Positions 11,615-22,527 of a stretch of DNA of 64,000 nt are shown in pieces (position 1 is the first letter of the stretch; every line of letters starts with the position of its first letter). The position numbers were made by a program, and so were the translations under genes. A model generated the notes under the pieces. That model had not been told where the DNA came from. It did no database searches and saw only the letters and a program-made list of their open reading frames with translations. Source of the stretch: Paraniabella defluvii (GTDB lineage Bacteria; Bacteroidota; Bacteroidia; Chitinophagales; Chitinophagaceae); contig CP079215.1 in the NCBI GenBank assembly GCA_019316985.1, positions 5,828,001 to 5,892,000 of the forward strand, in the 5' to 3' direction.

Positions 11615-12330
11615 TTGTCCAATACTTATTTCCGGTTCAAGCAATTTACCGTACATCACGACCGATGCAGTATGAAGGTAACTACCGATTCCTGCCTTTT
11701 TGGTGCGTGGGTTGCAGCTCAAATTAAAAACCAGGAAACGAAAAGAAGTGTATTGGATATAGGTTGTGGCAGTGGATTGTTAAGTTTAATGATTGCCCAG
11801 CAGTCAATACTGGCAATTGAAGGAGTAGAGATACAACAGAACGATTACCTGCAATGTCTCGATAATATTTCAGGCAGTCCTTTTAAGGAGCGGATCATCA
11901 TTCATCACGCTGATGCGTTGAAATTTCATTACGATAAGAAATTTGATATTATAATAAGTAATCCGCCTTTCTATGAACAGGATCTTAAAGGCAAGGTTAC
12001 CGGTAAAAATATTGCCCACCATGATGAAGGATTAAAGCTGCCGGAATTGCTGCATATTATAGCCTGCCAGCTGAATGCAGATGGTAATTTTTACCTTTAT
12101 TACCAGACAGGAGACTTCCGCAGCTACAGCAACTGGTTTCAAAAGCAGGACTTTTTATAAACGAATTAGTAAGGGTACATCAAACGGAAAACCACGGACC
12201 TTTTAGAATAATGGTACGCGGATCTTTTATCGAAGACGGACTTCAGGAGTATAAAATGATCATAAAAGACGGAAATGATTATAGCGCGCCATTCAGGGAG
12301 TTGCTTAAAAATTATTATCTTTACCTATAG
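11615..12330 (+). CDS. tRNA1(Val) (adenine37-N6)-methyltransferase, TrmN6/YfiC-like
   Basis: SAM-dependent Rossmann-fold methyltransferase of COG4123. SAM-binding motif LDIGCGSGLLSLM and the catalytic motif SNPPFYE, of the (D/N/S)PPY/F type used by N6-adenine enzymes, are both intact. A TTG start at 11615 begins SNTYFRFKQF, the usual N-terminus of this group in Bacteroidota; no ATG fits. One base is missing near 12145 (CAAAAGCAGG), after which the frame continues AGLFINELVRVHQTE to the TAG at 12328. It lies 48 bp after tsaD in the same direction, another tRNA-modification enzyme. Confidence 0.85.
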
Positions 12331-12352
12331 AGCTTTTACCCTGTTGGGCCGG

Positions 12353-13461
12353 CTATAAAACTATCTTTTTCCCGCTGGCTACTGCTTTGTAAATAGCTTC
12401 TATAATCCTAAGGTCTTTTAATCCCTCTTCCCCGTCTACAGCTACAACCGGCTTTTTACCGTCTAATAGAATAGCCGCCATCTCATCCATTTGCACGGTT
12501 TGATGTACCACAACGGGAGCGTTGATCTCTCCTTTGTTGGTTCTTCCCTTAATAGGCCCATAGCCTGTCGAAGGCTGCATTTCGGCAAAGCCTTTATCAC
12601 CATTCAGAAAAAACTTATCGAGGTGATTCATATTATAGGTTGAAAGGCAGGATGCAATGGCCCCGCTTTTAAAGCCAAGCTGAAATTGTATGGTTTCGTC
12701 AACACCCTCCTTAAATTTTACGGCGTCGGTTTTAGTTTCCTGGGCCGTTACCCATACTGGCTCTTCTCCCACCATATAACGACTGCCGTTTAACGCATAA
12801 ATGCCGATGTCCATTAAAGAGCCGCCACCCGCCAGTGCTTTGTTCAGCCGCCATTGGGTAGGATCCCCGATTTTAAAACCGCAAAGCCCCTGAAAAAATT
12901 TTATAGTTCCAAACGCGCCTTCGTTACGCATCCGTATTACCTCTAAGGTTGTTGGCTCAAAATGCATGCGGTAGCCTACCAGCAATTGTACACCTGCCCT
13001 GGCGCACGCCTCTATCATTTCCCGGCCTTCTTTCACACTAATAGCCATCGGTTTTTCGCAAATAACATGCTTGCCGGCTTTTGCGGCCCGTAAAGTGTGA
13101 GCATGATGCAATGCATTGGGTGTAATAACATACACTGCATCTACCTCCTTATTCAACTTTATTGTATCAAAATTCTGGTAGTTATAACAGCTTTTTCGGG
13201 CACATTATACTTTTTGCCCCAGGTTTGCAGCTTTTCAGGAGTACCACTTACCAACGCTGTTATTTTTACGCGCTGACATTTTTGTATGGCTTCTGCCACC
13301 CGGCCGGCATAGCCGCCTAAACCCATTAAAGCGACGCGTAATACTGGTTCCTGCTCACTCTTTACTTTGCTCAAATTCCAGCTGGAAAGTCCGGCGCTTA
13401 AAAACGGGATACTTGCCGAAGCCATGCCTATTTTTTGTAAGAATGCTCTTCTGGTTTTCAT
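12353..13461 (-). CDS. Gfo/Idh/MocA family oxidoreductase with Tat-type signal
   Basis: NAD(P)-dependent sugar-type oxidoreductase exported by the Tat pathway. The N-terminus (KTRRAFLQKIGMASASIPFL) carries the twin arginine and a hydrophobic stretch. A Rossmann motif ALMGLGGYAGRVA follows, then ITPNALHHAHTLRAA and the conserved EKPMA lysine motif. The C-terminal domain has GGGSLMDIGIYALNGSRY, as in the glucose-fructose oxidoreductase branch. One base is lost near 13170. About 370 residues. Substrate unknown; related secreted enzymes in Bacteroidota act on free sugars. Convergent with the methyltransferase upstream in the window. Confidence 0.88.
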
Positions 13462-13529
13462 ATATATCAGGTTTAAAAGTGCTGTGTAAACTACCTTCGA
13501 CCCATCCAGCGGTTGGCTGAGGATACGCG

Positions 13530-14212
13530 TTAGTTCAGAAATTTCCCGGCAAGTTCTAATACCTTAGCCAACTGCTCTTCCTGTGTAAGGTTTGTGTTGT
13601 CTATTTCAATGGCATCATCTGCTTTACGTAAAGGGCTTATTTCACGATTAGCATCAATATAATCGCGCATTTCAATATTATGCGCTACTTCCTCTATCGT
13701 TATATTAGGATTTTTCTGATATAGTTCTTTGAACCGTCTTTCCACTCTAACTGCATTATCAGCAGTTACAAACAGCTTTAATTCGGCCTGGGGAAAAACT
13801 ACGGTGCCTATATCGCGGCCATCCATGATAACACCTTTTGCTTTCCCATCTTTTGCTGCTGGCTCACCGCAAAATCCCTGACTGCCCCAAGAGCAGCTAC
13901 CTCGCTTACTTTCTCGGCAACGATCATTTCACGGATCAGGTATTCAACATTTTCATCATTCAAAAACATTTCCACCTGTGAGCTTTGCCCGTTCAAACGA
14001 AAGTCGAGCTCTATCTCCCCAAGAGCATTTTTCACCTGGGCTTCATCGGTAATATCCACATTATTTCTTAAAAAATAAAGTGTGATAGCCCGGTACATAG
14101 CACCGCTGTCTACATATACATAACCCAGCTCTTTAGCCAGCTGTTTGGCAATTGTACTTTTACCGCAGCTCGACTTTCCATCTATCGCTATTATGATCTT
14201 TTTATTGCTCAT
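13530..14212 (-). CDS. cmk: cytidylate kinase
   Basis: Phosphorylates CMP and dCMP with ATP. P-loop IAIDGKSSCGKSTIAKQLA at the N-terminus, the nucleotide-binding block YVDSGAMYRAI, and the MDGRDIGTVVFPQA motif near residue 130. The C-terminal helix with RRFKELYQK belongs to the lid. A base is missing near 13830, joining QQKMGK to KGVIMDGRD in the next frame. About 229 residues, the usual size. Divergent from the downstream nuclease-family gene across 210 bp. Confidence 0.95.
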
Positions 14213-14422
14213 TAAAAGGCAGCTGATATTTTTATAAAGGTAAAAATTTAATCCTTATTCGCTCCACTAATTTAAACGGCTGGTTAAGTTATCATTAAAA
14301 ACTGGTAAGCCTGTTGGTTTTCTTTAACGAATGTGATTGTAAGGGTTTAACTAAAAAGCGGCAAATGCCAGCCTCCAGCTTCTTTTTAACACTAAAAATC
14401 CTTAGTTTCGTGGCTTGTTTTT

Positions 14423-15020
14423 ATGAAAAAAATAGAATTAGAAGTCGTAGCACTTTCTCATAGCATTACACAAACGCATTCGTATGCAGTAGTTTTAGGG
14501 AAGTAAATGGTTTACGCCGGTTGCCAATAGTTATTGGCGGCTTTGAGGCGCAGGCTATTGCCGTTGCTTTAGAGAAAATGAATCCGAGCAGGCCTTTGAC
14601 ACATGACCTGATGAAAAATTTCATGACGGCATTTTCAATTGATCTGCACGAAATCATTATTTCCGACCTCCAGGAGGGTATTTTCTTCAGCAAATTGGTT
14701 TGCTCTTCCGACCATGACACTATTGAAATTGACAGCCGAACTTCTGATGCTATTGCATTGGCAGTGCGTTTTGGGTGCCCTATTTATACTTATGAAAACA
14801 TTTTAAGCAATGCCGGAATTGTAATGGACGATAAAGCTCAGACACAGGCAAACGAAACAGCTGAAGCCATCACCGCAGCTGCAACCGAAAGCCCTGACGA
14901 TGATCTGAAGACCATGAGTGTGGAAGAGTTGAATAAGCTGCTGAACGACGTACTGGAAAGTGAAGATTATATGAGGGCCATTGCTATAAGAGATGAGTTG
15001 AACAGCCGGAAAAAAAGTAA
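14423..15020 (+). CDS. bifunctional nuclease family protein (DUF151) with UVR tail
   Basis: DUF151/BFN fold at residues 1-135 (LEVVALSHSITQTHSYAVVL, RRLPIVIGGFEAQAIA, DSRTSDAIALAVRFGCPIY), then a linker and a UvrB/UvrC-type UVR motif (VEELNKLLNDVLESEDYMRAIAIRDELN). A base lost in the GG of VVLGEVNG near 14504 separates the ATG at 14423 from the rest. A second loss in the A-run 15010-15016 makes the raw frame read through to 15117. With one A restored the protein ends SRKKK at the TAA 15018-15020, leaving room for ispE. Function in Bacteroidota is not established; plant and mycobacterial members have nuclease activity. Confidence 0.85.
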
Positions 15021-15094
15021 TGAAAAGCATTTCATTTTAAATGCTGCTTTCAATATAAAAACCGCCATCTCTTCACCCCGTTATATTCAAGGTT

Positions 15095-15906
15095 TTGATC
15101 CGATTTTCAAACTGTAAAATAAACATTGGTTTATATATTACCGGTAAAAGGCCCGACGGTTATCACGATCTTGAAACTGTTTTTTTCCTGTTCCGCTTTA
15201 CGATGTATTGGAGCTTATTGACGCTCCGCAAACCGGTATTACCGTAGTGGGCCAGGACATACCCGGGCTACCACAAAACAATATAATAATTAAAGCCTGG
15301 AACCTGCTAAAAGCAGATTTCCCGGCGCTCCCTCCTGTTCATTTTTATCTTTTGAAAAATATTCCGGCAGGTGCGGGCCTGGGAGCAGGAAGCGCTAATG
15401 GCGCTTATGCCTTAATGGCGCTGGATGATAAATTTGAATTGGGGCTGACTCAGCAACAGCTCATGGATTATGCCTTGCAGTTGGGAAGTGACTGCCCGTT
15501 TTTCATTTTAAATAAACCGTCGCTGGCCAAGGGACGCGGTGAAGTTTTTTCAGACCTGGGAACCAACCTCGCGAATTATAAAATAGTGATCGTTAACCCG
15601 GGTATACACATTTCAACGCCCTGGGCTTTCGGGCAGATAAAGCCACGGCCGGCCGCAGCAAACCTTGCAACAGCAATAGTTCAGCCGGTTACCGAATGGA
15701 AGAAACTTATTCACAACGATTTTGAAGCCGTAGTGTTTGAGGCACATCCCGAAATTAAAGAGATCAAAGAATCCTTATATGACGCGGGCGCAATTTTTTC
15801 ACTGATGAGCGGCAGCGGCAGCACAGTATTTGGTTTGTTTGAAAAGAACAAAAATATTATATATGCAGGCCGAAACAATTATTTCCTGAAAATCATAGAT
15901 CTTTAA
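15095..15906 (+). CDS. ispE: 4-diphosphocytidyl-2-C-methyl-D-erythritol kinase
   Basis: GHMP kinase of the MEP isoprenoid pathway, phosphorylating CDP-methylerythritol. Start chosen at TTG 15095, which gives MIRFSNCKINIGLYITGKRP, matching the family N-terminus NCKINIGL. The ATP-binding GHMP loop PAGAGLGAGSANGAYAL and the C-terminal SLMSGSGSTVFGLF are intact. One base is missing near 15187 (VFFPVPLYD). About 271 residues. The gene lies 36 bp before the terpene-cyclase-like gene and upstream of a UbiA prenyltransferase, so its product feeds the chemistry suggested for that group. Confidence 0.94.
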
Positions 15907-15942
15907 TCTCTACGCTGTCTTAATCAATGAAAATCTCACTGT

Positions 15943-17004
15943 ATGACCGAACTGGAAAAGAAAAGGCTATGGGAAGATATAGATCGCGCCATTGATACCG
16001 GCGTTCGTTTTTAGAAGAACACCAGCTTCACAACGGCGAATTCATGACCTATATCTCCGCCGATGAAAAGATGATCGAATGGGCAGCACCAGAAAGTACC
16101 ACTTATATAACAGCCATTATTGGCCATTGCTTAATTCATTTGCAACAAAGGCCTGATGTAGATCATATGTTATCAAAGAGCACAGCTTTTCTTAAATACC
16201 AGGCAATGAGAAGCGGTGTTTGGAACTACTTTACCAGGTATCACTGGATGTTTCAGCTGACACCGCCCGATTCGGATGACACCGCAATTATTTCGGCGCT
16301 GTTAAAATTAAGAAACGAACCTTTTGTAAATAATGAAAACCTGTTACTTCAAAACAGGTCGGGGAAGGGACTGTTTTATACCTGGTTCACTTTACATCCA
16401 ACATTTTATACTTATTCAAAGTCGTTCTGGCGGTTGATTGCACGTGAGCTCAAGCAGCCTCTAAAAAATCTGGTCTTTTGGCTGCGGGACGATGTAAACC
16501 GTGGGGATACCGACCCTGTAGTTAATGCCAATGTAATTGCTTATCTGGGACACACCAAAGGCACTGAGAAGGCGATTAATTTTATAGCAGACCTTATCCT
16601 GAATAAGGTTGAGAACGATTCTGATAACTGGTATAAAAATCCTTTCGTATTCTATTATTTTATAGCGAAACTTGTTCCCTTACATATTGCTCCCATAGTA
16701 GCCCTCAAATCTGTTATCGAACAGCGTATACTGGAAGAAGAAATAAAAAAAAAAGACAATGAGTTTTTCAGCTGTGATATGCAAATGGCTATAGCTGCAT
16801 CTTCTTTAATAATGCTGGGATCTAAAACGAATTAACCCAAAACATAATACATAAAGTCATTTCCCTGCAGGCTACTACAGGATCCTGGAAACGGCAGGCA
16901 TTCTTTACCCTTCCTACAAAAAGTTTTTTTGGGGTTGTGAAGAATTAACAACCGCTCTTTGCATAGAGGCGCTGCATTTATATAAAACAGCAGCATCCGG
17001 TTAA
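15943..17004 (+). CDS. alpha/alpha-toroid protein with terpene-cyclase-like motifs
   Basis: About 355 residues once three lost bases are restored (near 16012, 16823 and 16928). The N-terminus is MTELEKKRLWEDIDRAIDTG and the C-terminus is WGCEELTTALCIEALHLYKT. Two features recall class II terpene cyclases and squalene-hopene cyclases: PPDSDDTAIISALL contains DxDDTA, the protonating acid motif, and SLQATTGSWKRQAFF resembles a QW repeat (QxxxGxW). Repeating helices fit a prenyltransferase/squalene-oxidase barrel. Half the length of squalene-hopene cyclase, so one barrel domain. It could be a real cyclase, a prenyl-binding protein or a degenerate relative. Follows ispE at 36 bp; the exporter starts 105 bp later. 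Confidence 0.6.
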
Positions 17005-17108
17005 ATACAGCATCAAACGCCCGCATATGGGCTATTTGTCGGCAGAACAATTTATATTTGTTGATCTTCTAATCGCAAATTGGGCCTCGAAGCTTATGAG
17101 ATAATATT

Positions 17109-18927
17109 ATGTCCTCAATACGTAACCGGATCTCTTATCTTAAAAATAGTTTAAATATTTCAGCAATATTTAGGCTGGTAAGAACAGCCGCGCCGAAATG
17201 GTTTTCTATCTCCCTGGTTCTGATACTAATAGAAAACCTGTTCTTTTTTAGTTCGCTTTATTTAATGAAACTGCTGATAGATGTAGTTGCAAAAACACAG
17301 CTCCATTCAGCAGACGCCCAAAAAGAAATTATCATTTACGTGGTTTTAAGCGGCGTGGCCGGCGTACTTTACTTTGTAATCCGGTCGTTCAGCTCTTATT
17401 CAATCGAAGTACTTTCCACAAAAGTTGCAGAGTATATTAATAATAAAGTGCATGAGAAAGCAGTGAATCTCCAGCTTTCATTTTACGAAAGCCCTTCTTA
17501 TTATGATATATTGAAACGCGCAATGGAAGCCGGAACTGATAAGCCGGGCCTGGTAATTACCACGCTGATTGAAATAATGAAGAACAGCTTATCATTAATA
17601 GCGGTTGCATCTGTGCTCCTGTTAATTAACTGGCTGTTACTTCCTATCATCGCCTTGTTTATTCTTCCTACCTTGCTGATCCGTTTGAAATTTTCAAAAA
17701 AGTTGAACGAGCTCCGCATAGCTCAAACCCCACTCGAGCGTAAGTCATCTTATTACAGCAACCTGATCACCACCGACACGGCCGCCAAAGAAATCCGCAC
17801 TTATTCATTAGGTCTTTATCTCAAAGATAAATTCAGCGCTATAAGATCTGCTCTTATAAAAGATAAACTTTCTCTCAGCCTGAAAAGAACACAGCTGGAA
17901 GTAGTTACTACCACCCTGTCATATGTAGGCATTTTTTTCTGCATTGGCTTTATTGCCTTAAAAGCAGTATCGGGAGAAACAAGCACGGGAGATATTACCC
18001 TTTTCCTGGTTGCTTTTCCACAGGCGTTTGGTATACTCCAAAACATTGCCGGCGGGGTTTCCATTGTATACCAGAACACCATCTATCTGAATAGTGCGTT
18101 TGAGTTGATGGAACTGGAAAATAATTCGGAGCATCAGCATGGTTCCAGGCCTATTCCCGTCAATGATGAAGTGAGCATTCAATTAAATAATGTACGCTTC
18201 ACTTATCCGCATGCAGAACGGGAAACTTTAACCGGTATCAATCTGACCATTCCTTCCGGGAAAATAATAGCGCTCGTTGGACTGAACGGCGCCGGGAAGT
18301 CTACTTTAATTAAGCTGCTATGCCGGCTATATGATCCAACCGAAGGAGAGATCCTTTATGGCAATACAAACATCAGGACATTTGAGCCACAAGTATACAG
18401 GAGACAATTGGGTGTAGTTTTCCAGGATTTCAATAAGTACAGCTTTAGTGCGGGGAGAACATTTTTTCGGTAATATTCATGAGCCCTTTGATCTAAACCG
18501 TGCGAAAGATGCTGCCCGAAAATCCGGGGCGGCAGCTTTTATTGAATCTTTTCCGGCGGCTTATAACACAGCTATGGGGCGAATTTTTGAAGACGGGGAA
18601 GAAGTAAGTATAGGGCAATGGCAAAAAAATAGCCCTGGCCAGGTGCTTTTATTCTGATGCACGCTTCCTTATATTCGATGAAGCGTCCAGCGCATTGGAT
18701 GCCGTTTCTGAAAAAGAGCTATTTGGTTCGTTCAGGAAAGAATTGGTAACCGCGGAGCGGTAATTATAAGTCACAGACGCTCAGCTATCCTGCATGCCGA
18801 TTACATCTATGTTTTGTCCCAGGGTAAAATTATAGAAGAAGGAACTGACACTCAACTTATGCAACGCAATGGCGCCTATGCAGCTTTGTTTAGCGAGCAT
18901 GTAGAGGAGAACCATTCAACACTATGA
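17109..18927 (+). CDS. ABC exporter, fused membrane and ATPase domains
   Basis: Half-transporter of the MsbA/NisT type. Six-helix domain over residues 1-320 (first helices around SISLVLILIENLFFFSSLYL), then the ATPase: Walker A GLNGAGKSTLIKLLC, Q-loop VVFQDFNKY, a divergent signature VSIGQWQKIALAR in place of LSGGQ, Walker B FLIFDEASSALD, and switch His in ISHRRSAI. No C39 peptidase domain. Frame slips near 18460, 18640 and 18755. Signature VSIGQWQK resembles those of peptide and lantibiotic exporters. The stop overlaps the ATG of the next gene (ATGA at 18924), so it is translationally coupled to the glycosyltransferases and probably exports their product. Confidence 0.88.
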
Positions 18928-20087
18928 GTAACAGCATCAAACATATAGCCATTATTACCTGCTGTACCGACGATTGGGGAGGTAGTGAAGAGCTATGGGC
19001 TCAATCGGCGCCATTGCTATTACAACGGGGATACAAAGTTTCTGTATATAAAAAACAGTTCAACTTTAGCCATCCGGCCGTGGTGCAGGCACGAAATAAG
19101 GGTCTTCGTTTGATAAGCTTTAAGCCTGATAAAAACGGAATTGCTCCAAAAGCATTCAATAAGATCAGGAACTACTTTGTTAAGCGCACTAATCCTATTC
19201 AATATAATAATGAGCATGTAAGGGAACTTGGCCTTTTACTCCATAAAGATCAGCCCGACATGGTATTGATCAACCAGGCTATCAATTTCGACGGACTGGG
19301 TTATGCTTATCAGTGTTTGTTGCAAAATATTCCGTATTCCATTATCAGCCATAAGGCAGTAGATTTCTTCTGGCCCCAGCCTGCCGAGCGCCCTTATATG
19401 ACTGAGGTTTGGAAAAGGGCCGTGAAATGTTTTTTCGTTTCGGAACAAAACCGGCGCATTACAGAAGAGCAGTTTGGACTGCGCTTGCCCGAAGCATCAG
19501 TCATATGGAACCCGGTAAAATTCAATCGCTCCATCGTTCCATTCCCGGAATCAAAAACGGTTTATAACTTTGCCTGTATTGGCCGCTTTTTTGTTATAGA
19601 TAAAGGCCAGGACATATTAATACGCATATTATCCCGCGAGCCCTGGAAATCGCGACCCGTTCAGGTAACCTTTATAGGCGGAGGTCCTGATGAAAAAGCA
19701 TTAAAAGATCTGGCCGGGTTACTGGATGTAAAAAATGTTGTCTTTCTAAACTACCAGTTCAACGTCATGAAGCTTTGGGAAACACATCATGCTTTGATCC
19801 TTCCTTCAAGAAGCGAAGGAATGCCTTTGGTTACTATAGAAGCTATGGCTATAGGGCGCCCGGTTATTGTTACTACGGCCGGTGGTCATACCGAAATTAT
19901 CCAAAATGGCATTAATGGCTTTATTGGCGAGGCTACCGAAAAAGCTTTGCCGAAGCCATGGAAAATGCATGGAACAACAGGCACCAGTGGAGCACGATTG
20001 GTAAAAATGCTCACTCTTATATAACCCAACATATACCCGAAAATCCCGAAACCCTTTTTTTCCAACGCCGTTTCTAAACTGATGTAA
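18924..20087 (+). CDS. GT4-family glycosyltransferase
   Basis: GT-B fold retaining glycosyltransferase. N-terminal domain begins AIITCCTDDWGGSEELWAQS with the GGSEE acceptor-site loop. The C-terminal domain has FACIGRFFVIDKGQDILI, LILPSRSEGMPLVTIEAMA (the E-x7-E pair) and GRPVIVTTAGGHTEII. One base lost near 19940 shifts GEATEKA into AEAMENAWNNRHQW. The stop is either 20075-20077 or, with one more restored base, 20085-20087. It overlaps the exporter stop and lies 4-14 bp before the GT2 gene. Sugar donor and acceptor cannot be told from sequence. Confidence 0.88.
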
Positions 20088-20091
20088 AAAA

Positions 20092-21074
20092 ATGACCCAA
20101 CCTCTGGTATCCATAATAATACCCACCTATAACCGGGCGGCCACAATAGGTAAAGCCATCGACAGCGCACTCCATCAAACCTATAAAAATTTTGAAATTA
20201 TAGTAGTGGATGATGGTTCTAAAGACGATACGTCGGACGTGCTTAAAAATACGATACGATCACCCGTATCTATCAGCAAAACGGAGGGCAGGCCAGTGCC
20301 CGGAATGCCGGTTTAAAACAGGCTAAAGGCAGCCTTATCAGTTCGCTCGATTCTGATGATATATGGTACCCCAATTTCCTGGAAGAATGTGTTAACAAAA
20401 TTGTTACCGATAACCTGGACTTTGTATTTGCCAATTGGGACCAGCAGGATCAGGACGGCAGTGTAAGTGACTTTCTCTCTACAAATATTTTTATTGAGCC
20501 GTATTTCGACCGGATGAAGAACGGATGGGTAGATCTTGAAAGTGAAGACCTCAGGACCATTTATGTACAGGGATGCCCTTCTCCTTCCTCTTCTGTAGTG
20601 ATTAAGCGCGAGCTGATACAAGGCGGATGGAACAATGATATAAGAATAGGTGACGACTGGTATTTATACCTGTCAGCCTTATACTCCGGCGAGAGAACTG
20701 CAGCTTTTACCCTTAAGCGACTTTGGAAAAAACACGCTGGCTTTTCAAATGTTTACGACGGCAGGAAGCGAAAAGAAATATTAGAACACCTTTACATTGC
20801 CGATCTTGAAAAAATAATGCGTGATTTAAAACCCAGGATGAACAACTCGCAGTACAAAGCTTTACAGAATAAGCATGTTTACAGTCTTGTAGAACTAGCC
20901 AAGCACAACCTGATACGTGAGTTTAATATTATAAAAACAGCCCGGCTTTTATTAAAATCGTGTTATTTAGATTTTATGCAAACACTTAAAAGCATACCGC
21001 AGGTCATACGATTTGGTATGCAAAGGGTGAGAGATGAAAAAGCCAGCAAAGCCGGCAAAGCAGTAAGTCAATGA
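20092..21074 (+). CDS. GT2-family glycosyltransferase
   Basis: GT-A fold inverting enzyme. N-terminal SIIIPTYNRAATIGKAIDSA and EIIVVDDGSKDDT form the nucleotide-sugar site, and SSLDSDDIW contains the metal-binding DxD-type motif. RIGDDWYLYLSAL holds the likely catalytic ED/DD equivalent. Two bases are missing, one near 20260 and one near 20310. The C-terminal 100 residues are helical and basic. The gene ends in an ATGA overlap with the UbiA gene (21071-21074), so the two are coupled. Confidence 0.87.
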
Positions 21075-22077
21075 GTTTCTCAAGATTTATAAGATCGCAT
21101 GATTGGTGGGATTATAAACTACCGCCCATACTGGCTGTGGGTTATGCCACCCTTCTTTTAGGCAACAAAAGCATTTTTGATTATTACGGCTATATCGCTC
21201 TTATACTGCTGTCTGTTATTATTGGTGCGGTATATGTAAGCGTTATTAACGACATCAGCGATATAGAAGTAGATCTTAAGGCAGGGAAAGCTAATAAAAT
21301 GGCATCACTTCCCCAGGCGGTTCGCTGGCTCATTCCGCTAACCTGCATTGCAGCTGGTATAGGTTTTATTTATTTTTTCTACTATCCCGATACGGTTTCC
21401 TGCATTTTTTATATGCTGCCATGGATCACATTCAGTATGTACAGCTTCCCTCCTTTTCGCCTCAAAAACCGCGGCATATGGGGTGTACTGGCCGATGCAA
21501 GCGGCGCGCATATCTTTATAAGTCTTTTAATGGTAAGCAGGCTTTCTTACCTGTCGGGCCAGGCAATTGACTACCGGTGGCTTATAGCTGTTGCCGTATG
21601 GGCCACCTGCGGTGGAGTGAGGGGATTTTATGGCATCAGTTTACCGATAGGGACAACGACATACGGTCTGGAATTGAAACATATGCTACCCGCCGGAATC
21701 CGGCTGATTTTAAAAATATAGAATGGATCATTTTAGGAATAGAACTGGCCGCCCTGCTCTTCATGCTATATATGATCAACAACGTTTTTGTATATCTCGC
21801 CATGGGAGTGTATTGGGTATTAATGTTGCTGAAATATAAAAGACTGTCTCAAGAACCCATTCCTATTTTGCATCAGCGCTCGTCTTACCAGATTCTTTTG
21901 CTGGATTTTACAGACCTTTTTTTCCCGGTGGCGCTGCTATTATACGCATCTGTTACCCAACCCAATGCCTGGATTGTTTTATGCGCTCAGCTGTTATTAT
22001 TTCCTGCCAGGTGGATATTGATGCTCAAAGACGTTTACCGGATTGTATTTAGGCCGGCTAATACGTACAAGGCATGA
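21071..22077 (+). CDS. UbiA-family prenyltransferase
   Basis: Polytopic membrane enzyme that transfers a polyprenyl group from its diphosphate to an acceptor. Both Asp-rich, Mg-diphosphate-binding motifs are present: NDISDIEVD in loop 2-3 and DRDNDIRSG in the second half, reached after one lost base near 21625. Hydrophobic segments are spread over the whole length, and about 335 residues is normal. Because it is coupled to two glycosyltransferases and an exporter rather than to quinone genes, the acceptor may be a glycan or glycolipid. The phosphoribosyl-transferring DPPR synthase branch is the other option. Confidence 0.85.
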
Positions 22078-22095
22078 CAAGCGTTATAAGCTAGA

Positions 22096-22482
22096 TTACA
22101 GCACCATTTCAGTCATTAGCTTTTTTATCGCAACGGGCAGATCGGCAGCAAGGCCCGGATGAACTTTCGAGCACTGTATCATAGTGCTCCTGGTAGCAGT
22201 AAGCCATCTGAAGCGCGAGGGAGCATCCAGCTGTGCAATGGGAGAAGTGCTCGACTTATCTCCCAGGGCAATCTTTTCAAATGCCTGAAGATTTTTTGCT
22301 ATGAAAGATACATCCACATCGGGATCCAAACAACGTAGTCTTTCTGCAGGCAACGAGATGCTGCAATCTACATACCTTGCCTTTTTACAGAACAGGATGA
22401 TGCCGGCGTTCACAAACTCCTCACGTTCTACACGCGGCACAATCCGTATTACCGCATATTCATATAATTGCTGCTCTTGCAT
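22096..22482 (-). CDS. DUF3037 domain protein
   Basis: Intact 128-codon gene. The start YEYAVIRIVPRVEREEFVNAGIILFC is the typical DUF3037 beginning, and SRFRWLTATRSTMIQ is the second conserved block. The family has no established biochemical role but is regularly found next to HipA-like kinase genes, as here, where it lies 45 bp downstream of one. Probably its partner or substrate. Cytosolic; no membrane segment. Confidence 0.85.
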   Translation of the reverse strand: MQEQQLYEYAVIRIVPRVEREEFVNAGIILFCKKARYVDCSISLPAERLRCLDPDVDVSFIAKNLQAFEKIALGDKSSTSPIAQLDAPSRFRWLTATRSTMIQCSKVHPGLAADLPVAIKKLMTEMVL

Positions 22483-22527
22483 CGATGGCTTGTTTTAAAA
22501 ATATCCCGCTATGTTGTAATCTGAAAT

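Noticed and set aside
15208..15906. Separate kinase gene starting at 15208
   Set aside because: It is the main part of ispE after one lost base; the N-terminus is found at 15095.
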